This document shows positions 26,301-37,339 of a stretch of DNA of 64,000 nucleotides, piece by piece. The stretch lies in the NCBI GenBank assembly GCA_026261815.1, contig JAMPIT010000174.1, positions 2,418,001 through 2,482,000 of the forward strand, written 5' to 3'. The position numbers were made by a program, and so were the translations under genes. Source of the stretch: Monarcha castaneiventris obscurior (taxonomy: Eukaryota; Chordata; Aves; Passeriformes; Monarchidae). The notes below the pieces were generated by a model. The model had not been told where the DNA came from. It did no database searches and saw only the letters and a program-made list of their open reading frames with translations. The number at the start of each line of letters is the position of its first letter. Position 1 is the first letter of the stretch.

Positions 26301-27531
26301 CCTAGGGAAGCACCTTTGTTCTATGCAATACATACAAGAAATCTTGCCTAAGGCAACAATCTCTGACATAAATGCAGAGGTGTTCAGAAGTACCAGGCTG
26401 CAGCCAAAAAGTTAATGTTTCCAGGATGGTTATGCCCATATGGATTATGTCCAAAGGCCTACCAGGACCAAGGAGTGCTGTGAGTGGCAACCTGCAGCTA
26501 TCAGGGTTCCTGCTCCTTGTATAGGACTTGACAGCCCACAGGGTAGCTGGAGGGAGTCAGTCTGGAACACAGTTTGACCCACATCAGTCCCTCCTACTGT
26601 GATGGATTCTGTGTCTTTGTCACTGTCTATGACCAGCTTTCTTTTCAAATGACCAGCTACTCAGAGCTCAGCAAGGAGCAAGCAGAAAGAGCTCAGCAGC
26701 TGCTAATGCTCTTTATCCCATCCCTCAGTTCTAAATTTCAGTTTCTGCAAGCTTTACATAGCACATGGTAAGAGGTTTCACTGTGCCTTCCATCACTTTG
26801 AATTAACAGTGATAATAATAATGCTTAACCTTTGTAGAGTTCTTTCTGTCTCCACAATGCTTAACTAACATTAGCTAATCACATTACAACGGCTGGGCTG
26901 CTTATCATTCCTACTCTTTACAGTGCCATGAATAATCTGATAATTATTTCTTTAGCTGATATAAACAGCTTGTCCACTCTCCTGTCATTTTCTATTTTGC
27001 TTAAGCTATAAATATCTGATATTAACTAAAGAAATGATGAAGTTTGTCAAGCTCACCCTAAACTAAAGTGGATAATTATGTAAATATGATGGATCTGAGA
27101 ATGAATATCAGCATTTTACTGTATTTTTCTAATATCTGTAGCCCTAATTATGAGCATCTGCTAAGGATTACATTGTTCAAGAAAGAAAATGTGTGAACTA
27201 GTTTGTCTGGAATCTGTTCATATCAATTATTTAAAAGCACTCTCTATTTATTGCTTCAAATGTTAAGTACTGACATACTATGCCAATAGCACCATACTGT
27301 AGTAGTGTATATGTAAGAGTAGGCAGAGACTATGGTTTAAGCAGCTTACAGTTAGTATTCAAATTCTGTTTTATTGTTGAGAAGCACCAGACTGTGTCAT
27401 TCCCACACCCTTCTCAATAAATTTATAACTTCATGCCTCAGATAATCAGCAGAAATTTCAGGAAATAAGAATTGCAAACTTACCAAATTTTATCCAAGGT
27501 TAACTATTCATGTAGAATGATCTCTCAGTAG
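17338..27531. other. Long stretch of unique non-coding sequence
   Basis: About 10 kb without a recognisable gene or classified transposon. The longest frame (plus strand, 23851-24318, 155 codons) has no motif, is rich in W, P and F from unconstrained sequence, and looks like chance. Segments at 20.3-20.45, 21.55-21.75, 22.4-22.65 and 23.35-23.65 kb are somewhat GC-richer but unexplained. Under the minus-strand gene model this would be intron. Confidence 0.5.
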
Positions 27532-27576
27532 CAAAGAAATTAATTTCCACATTCAGGAGTGAAATTAATTTCTTTG
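27532..27576. repeat. Perfect 16-bp inverted repeat with 13-nt spacer
   Basis: The left arm CAAAGAAATTAATTTC (27532-27547) and the right arm GAAATTAATTTCTTTG (27561-27576) are exact reverse complements, separated by a 13-nt spacer. The stem does not extend on either side. Both arms contain the short palindrome GAAATTAATTTC. Confidence 0.97.
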
Positions 27577-28808
27577 ACAGATAACTGTTTTTATATGCTC
27601 TCCTTATTCTGTGGAATAGCACTATTGCATTATTTCGTGAGATCTACCATGTTTTAGGCCAAGGTTGCTTGCCAGTCATACTGAGAATCTCAGCTGAATA
27701 TAATCCAAACTGCTTGCATTGAAGATGCATTTTCTTTGGGGTCCTGACCCTTGATTTCTATTTTAAGGCCCAATTGCTTTGAGTCTGCATCCTTGGGCCT
27801 CTGTACTTTACAGTCCTTGCATTATCAGTCCCCAGCCTTATCCAAGATACGACACGAACCATACTGCAACCTTATTGGCATCTGACACAGAATCAGTTAT
27901 CTCTGCTCCAGTCTCTAAGAGATGAGCAGATTCCATCATTATTCCTTTATTAATACAGTTCTGCGTGCCTGGTGCTTTAAAAAGAAAAGATGAGTCACTG
28001 TTCCAAGAGATCTCACCTTACAAATTAGATGTGGCACGTGGAATGACAACAGTAAAATGACTGAGGAAGGAATGCATTTTAATATATGAATTTATTGAAA
28101 GATTTTGTGAAAAATTCCCTTTATATTTGTATCTTTTTTGTCCAACATATACTATTCAAAAATAAAAGATAACATGCTGTGGTCAAAATGGGACTAGACC
28201 CATTCCTCTTGCAAGTTAAGCCCTTCTGTAAGTGCAGGAAGGACAGAACTTGTTCAAAAGAAGGTCCTGTAGCACTTTGTCAACGAATTTTTTCTTATCC
28301 ACCAAAAGATATACTAAAATGAATAATGACTCCTCTCCCTAGACACCGAACTTCAGCCCTCGTGGGAGAAGAATAGCAGTCATAATGCTACAGGTGTGAA
28401 ACAAATATTTTTACAAAATTACAGGTACTCCAAAAACATAAGTGAACACTTCTCCTGCCTCAGTGAGAAGACAGGGTCTCTGTGGAAGAGCCTCCTCCCT
28501 CTGCCCTGCACCAGGGCACAGGGATCTGACCTACTCCAGCCCTACGGGTGCTCCCTGCAAATGTTTCCCCCAGCCACCCCAGTGCCTCAGCAGCATCTAC
28601 TGGTACAAATCCTACCACCAGAAGTCAGGACAAGGAAAGATCATTTTTACTTTGAAAGGCAAGCCTAACAATTATTTACTGGGGCAAATGGCAGATTTTA
28701 CTGTCCAGCCTGTACACTGTTAATACCTTGTTCACCTGTAATAATGGACTACAGAAAGCACTTATTTTCCTAGGTATTCTTTGTCATGGTAAAGTAAGAT
28801 GTAATCCA
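27577..28808. other. Unique non-coding sequence
   Basis: No gene or classified repeat seen. The plus-strand frames at 28396-28723 overlap each other, are Pro/Ser-rich, and lack motifs. Confidence 0.5.
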
Positions 28809-28842
28809 GCTAATTTGGCTGGATCCTTCCAGCCAAATTAGC
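28809..28842. repeat. Perfect 15-bp hairpin with 4-nt loop
   Basis: GCTAATTTGGCTGGA (28809-28823) and TCCAGCCAAATTAGC (28828-28842) are exact reverse complements around a TCCT loop. The stem stops abruptly at both flanks (A opposite A). The total is too short for a usual microRNA precursor or rho-type terminator. It is best described as a structural inverted repeat of unknown role. Confidence 0.98.
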
Positions 28843-29224
28843 ACAAAGCAGAGTATTTCAGTCCTTGTCACCTGAGCTGTCACACTGCACACCACGGGAA
28901 TGTTTTGTTGGAAACAAGTAAGAAGGTACCTAAGCCCAGTATCCGTGAGGCTCAGGAGGAAGCCACTGCCTGGGAACAGCTGGAGGTTGGGAGCACCGGG
29001 ACCATACATGACTGCACAGGTAGGTAAAGGAGAGAGAGGTGTTTAGTTATGAGCAAAGGAAGAAAGGCTGACATTAAAAGGAGTCACCAGCACTCCTGGT
29101 TTTCGTTCTCAGGTTCTGTCTTGTTCTCAGTTTCTGTCTTGTTTTGTTGTAACAGACATCTACCTTGCAAGTCCTGCACCTCTCCATGGAGAGACAGAGC
29201 CATGAAGGAGCTCTTCAGGCTCTG

Positions 29225-29685
29225 AGGGATGCAGAGCGGGACGCAGCCGAGGGGCTCCGGCAGCGCATCACGGGACTGCCTGCTCCATTTCCCCGGGCAT
29301 GCCTGCAAGGAGTTCAGACTGGCTCAAGGCACGGCTGAGCTGGAGCTAAGAGGAGCGTGTTGGTGTGTCTGGAAGGGTTTCTGCATGCGAGGCAGTCGCA
29401 CACGAAGCGCGGTGTTTCCTTGGGACCACCCTGCCTGGTTTTGCGCGGCGTTCGCAGAAACCCGCGTGTGACAGTGGCAAACAAAGGGATGACTGTGGCA
29501 GTGTCGGGAAAGCCGCCTGCTCCCGGCCTGGAGCAGCCACCGCTAATTGGCCCTGGGCTTGTTTTGTGTTCCTACATTGCCACCCTCTGACAGCCCGGTG
29601 GATTAAAACCCTGCCCTTCAACCGAGCGCTGAGGTTTGAGCCTGAGCACAACACGGTGGATGTGCAGCGTTACTGCCACGCTTTG
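29225..29685. promoter_or_regulatory. CpG-island-like segment, possible promoter or orphan CpG island
   Basis: By hand count about 30 CpG dinucleotides fall in roughly 460 bp, at an estimated 55-60% G+C. Observed/expected CpG is then about 0.75, above the usual 0.6 threshold. The surrounding sequence is AT-rich and CpG-poor, so this is the only such segment in the window. Densest is 29401-29465, with GAAGCGCGG, TTTTGCGCGGCGTTCGC and CCCGCG. An inverted CCAAT box (ATTGG within GCTAATTGGCCC) lies near 29546. No reading frame here is recognisable; several 75-108-codon frames overlap on both strands, as expected of GC-rich DNA. It could be the promoter of an unannotated transcript, an intragenic orphan island, or an enhancer. 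Confidence 0.6.
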
Positions 29686-29689
29686 ACTT

Positions 29690-30539
29690 GAATCTTTCAG
29701 GTTTCTTAGTAAGTCTTCCTGGATATTTCTCATCTATTGCTGTACAAGAATGATTTGTTTAGAAGCTGATTTGGGGATGTATAGCAGGGATAATTCAGCT
29801 CAGTGCAAAAATATATGAGACTCCATTAATGTCCCAGAAGAATCAGAGATGAGAAATGGTATTATTCTGTGCCTGATAAACTAAGGCACTGGCTATATAG
29901 ATATCATGCTTTGACTTCAGCCAGCAATGAAGCATCAAGCAGCCATTTGCTCACTCCCCCTGTGTGGAATGTGGGAGAGGATCAGAAGAGTAAAATATGA
30001 GAGAATTTGTGGGTTGAGATGAAGACAGTTTAGTAGATAAAGAAAAACAAGGACTTCTTCATTCACCACTTTCCATGGGCAGGCAGGTGTTCAGCCAGGA
30101 AAGCAGGGCTCTATCCACTTGGGAAGACAAACACCATCACTCTGAACATCCTTGTCCCTTCTTCCCTCAGCTTTATATACTGAGCATGATGCCATATGGT
30201 CTGGAATATCACTTGAGTCAGTTGGGGCCAGCTGCCCCAGCTGTGTCCCCTCTCAAATTCTTGTGCACCCCCAGACTATTCACTGGTAGGGCAATATAAG
30301 AAGCAAAAAGGCCTTGGCTCTGTGTAATCTGTGCTTGGCAACAGCAAAAATATCCCAGTGTTATTACCCCTGTTCTCAGCATAAATCCAAAATAAAGCCC
30401 CATACTAGCTACTATGAAGAAAATTAACTCTACCCCAACCAAAACTATCACAACAGAATAAGTATTTATCTAGAATTCATAGAAGTGGGAGTAACAAAAT
30501 GTTAAGACAAAACTGCCCAAGTGCATCGTACACAAACAC
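29690..30539. other. Unique non-coding sequence beside the CpG island
   Basis: No gene or repeat recognised. If the CpG island is a promoter firing rightward, a first exon or 5' UTR could extend into the start of this stretch, but no clear donor was identified. Confidence 0.4.
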
Positions 30540-30660
30540 TTTGAATACTAATCCATGTACAAGAATAGCAGCCTCTGCTGCACGATCACATCGAAACTGT
30601 TTTCCATGTATTGGGGCATACATTTTGTCATCCTGGCCCACCTTCCCACCAAGAGCTTGT
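30540..30660 (-). CDS. Low-confidence candidate exon or coding remnant
   Basis: On the minus strand an acceptor-like TATGTTTTCACAG ends at 30661. It is followed by an open frame with mixed, coding-looking codons and several CpGs, giving QALGGKVGQDDKMYAPIHGK and then QFRCDRAAEAAILVHG. With the first base completing a codon, the incoming phase is 2, the same as the outgoing phase of the 41024-41156 candidate. The 3' boundary is unsatisfying: the only GT sites in frame (for example GTGTTT at 30539) are weak donors, and the frame runs on to a stop near 30477. It could be a pseudogene fragment, a cryptic exon or chance. I do not recognise the protein. Confidence 0.18.
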
Positions 30661-30949
30661 CTGTGAAAACATAACATTTGTATCTGTGTGAATGTCAAAT
30701 TACATAACACCTAAAGGGCACAAAATGCAGGGCAAAAAGTAAACACTTATATCTGCTCGTATGAAATGTGAAAGGTAATTTTCCATAATGATTACTTTCA
30801 GCCAGAGTTGCTTGCATCTGAGAGAGCAGTGTATGAAGGATAACTTCATGAAAAGCAAAAAGCTATGCATATGTTTTTGGAATAGGGAGGATTGTGTATG
30901 CTGTGTATGGCATCTTACTTGATACCTTCTTAAATCATCGTATTAGTAG

Positions 30950-31050
30950 AAGAGAGTCATGGATAAACTGAAAAGAGCACAGCAGAGGTTTACCAAGACA
31001 GTTAGAGGGAGAGAGCATGGTGTACAATGAGAAGTTGAAGGAACTGGTTG
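30950..31050 (+). mobile_element. Possible degraded CR1 LINE fragment
   Basis: AAGACAGTTAGAGGG followed by GAGCATGG, TACAATGAGAAG and TTGAAGGAACTGG resembles the CR1 stretch that elsewhere reads as a gap-containing version of GGAGCATCTCTCTTATGAGG then GGAGCTGGGC (compare 62940-62985 in this window). Divergence is high and only about 0.1 kb aligns by eye, so the assignment is tentative. Confidence 0.4.
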
Positions 31051-31682
31051 CACAATTCCCCACACAATCTGGTCTAGTTTTGATGTTAGCCCTTCTGTCT
31101 TTCAAAGTTAGACCAAACAACTTCCAGAGGTCCTTGCCAACTTATATTTTTCTGTGTCTAGGGTGTATTTTCATGGACATGTGGGCCATGTTGTTCCACC
31201 TTGTGCATATTGGGTTTATTTCATAACTTATGTCCCTCCCCATCTCAGACAAGAGTGGTGCTGTGACGCAGGTCCCTGTTTCAGCACCAGGAAAAAAAGA
31301 GGAGCTTAAAACCTTCCAAAAAAGATTCACAGCAAATATGGAGTGTTGGGCATAAGACAGAAGGCTCTTTGCTACTTTTTCTATCAGGTTGTTTCACCAA
31401 AATGCAAAGTTTAAAGTGTATGTCCTTCAGTCTAGAAAAGAGAAATTATGCAGCTTTTTTATTGGCCACAGAAAAAAGCTAGAGGAAAAACTCTTTTTAA
31501 AGTGACATTTTTAATAATCTGTTCGTTATCAAGATAGGAAGCTAAGGCACACAAAATATGTTACATATTACAGTTTTCATCTGGATGTCACCTTAACTTT
31601 GAGTAAATAAGATGGTGTGTTTTGTACCCATAGTGGGTACAACTCAGAAATAAGTATTCTCCCAAATAACTGTTGAGGTTTG

Positions 31683-31765
31683 GGAATTTGTGGGTTGTGG
31701 GTTTGTTTTTCTTTAATTTGTTTGGTTTGTTTGGGTTTGTTTTTGTTTTTTTTTTTTTTTTTTTT
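31683..31765. repeat. G/T-rich low-complexity tract ending in a 20-T run
   Basis: Repeated GTTTG/GGGTTT blocks lead into 20 consecutive T (31746-31765). Similar G/T tracts occur at 37250-37339, 51721-51750, 52603-52643 and 53807-53832. Confidence 0.85.
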
Positions 31766-34633
31766 AATAATTCCTCTTCTGTGGCTTTGTTATATCTTTG
31801 GAAAGAACACCTGAAGTGTCAAAAAACTGGACAGAGTTTATATGAAACTCGAAAATAAATGGAAACCCTTAAAAAAAGTATAGACTATGATTGTGAGACT
31901 CAAATTCTAGAAAGTGGCACAGTCCAGTAGTAAAAGATAAATAAATGCAACTACTAAAAATAGCTTAATTTTCTTTCTTTATAAGAACAGGTGTTCCTGT
32001 TTATTCAAGGGAATAATGACTAGATTTTTTACACAATGTTTATTGCCACAGTATTTAACTGCAGCTGAGAAAATCCTCAATCACAGTTCCATTTATTTAC
32101 CCGTATAACTTCATGCTTCTTTCTAAAATTTTTGTATATTTGAAAGCTTTTGAAGCACATTGTCAGAAAAAACAGATGCTGAGACACTGAAATTAGAATC
32201 AATTCTATAGTTAATAAGAAAAATTTTGGCTGAAGTGGGAAATAAATTTTACATCTTGAAACATCTATTATGGGAATAAAACCCTTCTAATTAAGAAATA
32301 TCAATGGATGAGAAAGATTCAAATAAATAATAGAATAATTAAGGATAATCATATACAACTTTTTAATGAATAATTTTAAAGAAAAATCAAAATGCATTTA
32401 TTTGAAAATAATTCAGAATTAGAAAATACTGGTAAGATGGTTCTTAGTGACTGTCTTAAGCATTAGAATATAAAATATTTATTCACATATCCATATCCAA
32501 AATGCTTAGCTTCAGTATCAGCCTTCTTTGTAGCTAAAACTCAGCATCTGATTTTCTGTCATCTGTAGCTGAAAGATTACATGGTTCTCTGTTTCTCAGT
32601 TTGAAATAAACATAGATTTATAAGGAAAACCATATTTTCCAGCAGAAAAGACTGTGCAAAGGATACGTCTGTTGTGGTAAACGTGGCTGAAGGAAACCCA
32701 AGTGAGGCTAGAGAGCACTATGCTGAATAGATAGCCATGAATTAAGATCCTTCTCTCTCTTGGATAGTCTACAGGTGACAAGACACAAGAAGAGAGGAGA
32801 CAAGAAGTGATTTAACTTCTTCTCCTCTAAGAGAAGTCAACAATGAAGAAGCTAAGCCTGAGAAAACATGGGGAGGTGGGAGGAAGTTGTTTCACTTTGC
32901 TTTTGTTTCTGACTATCCAAACCTATTTTAATTTGGACTAAATGAAATTAATTTTCCCCAGGTTGATTTCATTTTGTCCATGATGATAACTGCCAACTGA
33001 TCTTCCTGTCCTTACCTTGACCCACAAGCTTTTCATCCTATTCTCTCCTCTTGTCCTGTTGCAGAGGGAAATAAGAGAGTGGATGAGTGGGTGTCTGACC
33101 ACCATTCAAGGTCAACCCATTGCAATCACAGAGGACAGCAATGCTATACAAGAATAGTAAGCAATGAAAAACACTGATCTAATGAGGATTAGGGAGCTAC
33201 TGACACATTCATTCAAATAATTTCTTCTGATATTAGTCTTCAGTAATAAAGGAATTACTTCTAAGTATAATAAATATAATAAACTACATCATTTACATAT
33301 ATACATATATCACTTAAATATAATAAAATACAGCATTCTGGAGACACAAAGAGGAAAGAAAACAGCTTCCAGATCAATAGCAAAATGTTACTCATAACCA
33401 GAAAAGAAAAAGAAAAATATGCAGGTCCAATGTGATTATTGAAATTATTGTTTTCTGACATCCTACGTTTTTTACTGCATAGTTTTAATAATGTATTGAC
33501 TAGAGAAGCAAGAACTCTACTTGCCTTGCTCCATCATGGAATAATTTTTTTTTTGTGCTTTGTGAAACTAAATTGTCTAATTTTGTTGTCTTTCCTAAGA
33601 AAAACGCTGGTCCAGAAAGCATTCATCATAGCAAAAACCAGTCCAAATGTCTCTTGCTTTGGAAAGCTATGAGCACAAGAAAGCAGAAGGTAATAGTGGA
33701 AACTGTTTTGCAACTGTAACTACAGTGGCCTAAATGAATGCATGCTCTTATGTGCAAAGATGTCCCAGATGAATACTTCTGCTTTAGAAAGTATCATTGT
33801 ACTCAAATCCCAGGCAGCTGAACAAAATGTCCTCGGTGTTTTCACGGCAGACAGCGCATAGTATCTGTGTTGTTCTGAAGTGGGAGCGAGTAGGTGTACA
33901 CCAGGGTGCTCACATGGTTTCCTGTTTGGGGAGGTATTTGTCTGATGTTCATTTTAACATTCTGCTTTGGGTAATTTTTCTTCTAAATTCTCCAAAGCAC
34001 ATAATTAAGGAAGAGGGTTAACTGGTTAATTTAATTAAGTTAAAAACCCTTTCTAAAGTGTGTGCCAGCTCCCAAAAAAGCGTTTGGAAAAGCTTCAGTT
34101 TTATCCTTACTTTCCGGAGTGGGCATTCTTCCAGCCACTGAATCAAGAGGCAGAAAAACCTTCTTAGAAAACCTTATCGAGTCAGCACACATTCTTCTGC
34201 TCCCACATCAATGTCTCCCAGATGCCTTGAGCACCAGTTTCAACAGCTTCCAACATACTCCCAACGCTGGCAATCTTTTGATGATGTTAGGAGGAGAAGC
34301 ACTGTTATAGGATCTATAGTAAGTAGTCCAGCCAGGGCTAGAGGATCCCACCACATTATGCCCTACCCAAGCACAAGAAGAAGGTCTTGCTCTACAAGAG
34401 CTACCATACAAGAATGACAAGAGCAAAATTATTTCCCTCAAATGGCTTAACTGAAATAGAAAGTTTAAAAAGCTGGAAGGACAGACATATTCTTCATTTC
34501 TGTGCTTTATATCGCCTTCGGAAAGCACATGCAACTTTACCCTCTAATGAGTGGAAGGGGTTCACAGCCTCCAGGTGTGACATGTGGACTTGTCCTGTAG
34601 GTACAGATGTGCTGATCTCTGTCCACTGAGTGC
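31766..34633. other. Unique AT-rich non-coding sequence
   Basis: No gene recognised. A minus-strand mini-exon candidate at about 33022-33061 has a strong acceptor (TTATTTCCCTCTGCAACAG) and donor (AAG|GTAAGG) and is open in one frame, but only 40 nt long. A 13-bp imperfect hairpin at 32793-32828 is listed separately. Confidence 0.45.
32793..32828. repeat. Imperfect inverted repeat (13 bp with 2-nt bulge)
   Basis: AGAGGAG plus AAGAAG (32793-32799 and 32802-32807) pair with CTTCTT plus CTCCTCT (32816-32828) around an 8-nt loop. There is a 2-nt bulge on the left arm only. It lies in a purine/pyrimidine-rich patch. Confidence 0.85.
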
Positions 34634-35545
34634 ACTCTTGGTAAGTTTGCAGATGACACTAAATTGGGTATTGATCTGCTAGAGGGTTGAAGGATCTGCA
34701 GAGGGATTTGAACAGGGTGGATTGATGAGCCACGGCCAATGGTGTGAGGTTCAACAAGACCAAGTGCTGGGTTCTGCACTTCAGTCACAACAATCCTGTG
34801 CACAGCTACAGCCTGGGGGAAGAGTGGCTCAAAAGTAGCCCAGAGGAAAAGGACCTGGGGGTGCTGGTTGACAGTAGCTGAACATGAGCCAGTGTGTGCC
34901 CAGGTGGCCAAGAAGGCCAGTGGCAACCTGGCTTTTCTCAAAAATAATGTGGCCAGCAGAACCAGGGAAATTATTGGCTCCCTGTACTCAGCACCACTGA
35001 GGCCCCACTTTAAGTGCTGTGTTCAGTTCCAGGCCCCTAATTCAGGAAGGAAATCGAGGTGCTGGAGGAAGTCCCAAGAAGGGCAACAAAGCTAGTGAAG
35101 GGTCCGGAGTACAAGTCTCATGAGGAGCAGCTGAGGGAGCTGGGGTTGATAAGTCTGGAGAAAAGGAGGCTCAGGGAGACCTTATCACTCTCTACAAGTA
35201 CCTGAAAGGAGGTTATAGCCAGGTGTTGGTTGGTCTCTTCTCCCAAGAAACAAGTGATAGGATGAAGGGAAATGGACTCAAGTTGCATTAAGGGAGGTTC
35301 GTGTTGGACATGAGGAAGAAATTCTTCACTGAAAGTGTTATCAAGCATTGGAACAGGCTGCCCCAGGAGGTGGTGGAGTCACCATCTCTGGGTGTGTTCA
35401 AGAAACAACTGGATGTGGTATTTAGTGCTCTGGTCTAGTTGACTGGGTGGTGATTGGTCAAAGCTTGGACTCAATGATCTTGGAGATCTTTTCCAACATG
35501 GATGATTCTGTGATTCTGTGTGATCCTGTGATTCCATGATGCTAT
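34634..35545 (+). mobile_element. CR1 LINE, 3' portion of ORF2 plus 3' UTR
   Basis: A forward CR1 copy of about 0.9 kb. It begins at the reverse-transcriptase catalytic box: GTAAGTTTGCAGATGACACT encodes SKFADDT followed by KLG, keeping the conserved A-D-D signature (positions about 34638-34668). Later landmarks are CTGGGTTCTGCACTT, CACAACAATCCTGTGCACAG, GGACCTGGGGGTGCTGGTTG, CTGTACTCAGCACC (normally TACTCAGCCCTGG), GGAGCAGCTGAGGGAGCTGG, the final ACATGAGGAAGAAATTCTTC, GGAACAGGCTGCCCCAGGAG and GGTGGTGGAGTC, then the tail GATTCTGTGATTCTGTG with degenerate octamers to about 35545. Frameshifts and stops interrupt ORF2, so it is non-autonomous. Truncation at the catalytic box is the usual 5' truncation from incomplete reverse transcription. 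Confidence 0.97.
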
Positions 35546-37249
35546 CTCTGTTTTTTCGCACCACTACCGATTGCTGTACACCATCCCAACCGAGCCCATG
35601 TCCAATCTGGGGCAAGTTTTGAATGGGACATCTGACTGGGAACATACAGCAGCATAGGCAGTGGACTTCAGGAGCAGGAATGGCAGCACTGACCTTGCAT
35701 AACCTGAGCAGACCTTCACTTCTTGTGTTCTCTTCTGGAATGACTCAGTGTGGCATTGGCATGAGCAATCCTCAGAGTTAACCAATGGCACACATGGAAA
35801 GAGAGGGAGGATTCAGAAGTAAACAAATATTTAGGCAATGGAGCCTTTTAAAGCTCAAGATGCTTTGCTTATACTGTGTCTTAATAGGAAAGGAGGACTG
35901 AGCTGAGACTTGAGAGAGATTAGACAGAGAAAAGTTGAAAAAGGAATAGGAAAAATATGTCGAGTCCAAGCAAATAGGACAAAGCAACAAATTGTCAGAC
36001 AGAAACAGGAGACCAGCAATTCTCAGCATCAAGAATAACAAATAGGTAGTCAAAAACCAGAAACAAGAAAAAAAAAAACATTCCCACAGGCAGACTGAGC
36101 TCAACTTCCACTATTTTTCTCTAATTCTGGTGTCCTTATTAATCAGATTACAGCTAAGGCAGTGTTCTGAGAAACCCAGTGAGGAGTGTCAGGTCTCAGC
36201 TCACTCCAGATGGCTGGATCACAAGGTTGGTTCCAGGGTGGGAAGTGTGCAAACTCATTTCCCATGAAAATGTGGCAATTCCACTCTGTGTGAAAATATC
36301 AGGAATCTATCTGGATGCACAAGTCTCTTTCCTCCAGCATACTTTTCCGTGAGAGAGAGTAAACCAGCTCCACATTTTTTAACAGTATACCCATCAGGTT
36401 GTTCCTATTGATACACATAATTTGAGGATCAAAGATAGAATGTGAGAGAAAATATATTTATTTCACTTACTGTATCAAATTGTAATTTCTCTGATCTGTT
36501 CAAGTTTCATAAAGGGATTTGTGTGACCTATATCAAACATCTGTTTTGGGCCCCAAATGGGCATTTTTATCCTTGGAAACCTCTAGCTTAAAGACTTGTG
36601 TTTCAACACCAGCCGGAACAATGGCAAGATCAAATACAACACACAGTCTAGTCTAGAAATTAAATTGCTGATACTGGTCAAAGTATGGATGGAGAGCTAT
36701 GAATATGCACCCATTCATGTTAGAATTGCCTGCAATACAAAAATTGCAAGGCAAAGATAACAATAATTTTCCTACTAGTTGGTTTGTGTTGCAAAAGTTC
36801 AAGAAAAGGGTTTTTTTTCCAAAACATCTGAAAACCAATTTCTATTTTTTGCTTCATCCACATAGTCCTTAATGCAATCCTTATTAGTGAAGGGAACTAT
36901 ATTGTACCTCTCCCAGTATGGGGAAAGTAGAGAAGTTAATGGAAGAAGCAGCTGCCAGCCAGGCCTCCCCTAAAAGGCTGCAGAATAATTATTTTGCAGA
37001 ACAAGTTCCACTGCTGTTCAGATGAGAGATCAGAGCCAACACAGCAAGACTTAACTGGCACGAGCAAGGGGAGGGTGCACAGGGTGCTTGCACAGTCCAT
37101 AAAGTGGTTGCATAACAATTCCTTTGGTTATTGGGGTGATGATGTTACCTAGAAACATGAAAAAGGAACTTTTAATTTGCAAAAGAGTTTTCAATCCAAA
37201 ATATGGCTAACAGCTTGTGCTATTTCTACCTTCTAGGTAACCTCCTTTT
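35546..37249. other. Unique non-coding sequence
   Basis: No gene or classified repeat. A minus-strand mini-frame near 36478-36560 gives a peptide ending KLEQIREITI and sits beside a GTAAGTG. An in-frame stop occurs just before the donor, so it is not counted as an exon. Confidence 0.45.
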
Positions 37250-37339
37250 TCTTTTCAGTTTTTCTTTCTTCTTTTTTTTGGTTTGTTTGGGTTTGTTTGG
37301 TTTTTTTTGGTTTTTTGGGGATTTTTTTAATATTTTTTG
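37250..37339. repeat. T-rich / GGGTTTG low-complexity tract
   Basis: Alternating runs of T with GG or GGG (TTTGGGTTTGTTTGG, then TTTTTTTTGG and TTTTTTGGGG). The plus-strand frame through it is pure F/L/G and meaningless. Confidence 0.9.

Noticed and set aside
29229..29691. Several 75-108-codon frames on both strands inside the CpG island
   Set aside because: GC-rich DNA has few stops; the frames conflict and show no family motif.
34537..34941. 134-codon minus-strand frame
   Set aside because: Largely antisense to the CR1 copy at 34634-35545.
36478..36570. Minus-strand mini-frame ending at a GTAAGTG
   Set aside because: An in-frame TGA lies before the donor and no pyrimidine tract precedes it, so it cannot be a coding exon as drawn.
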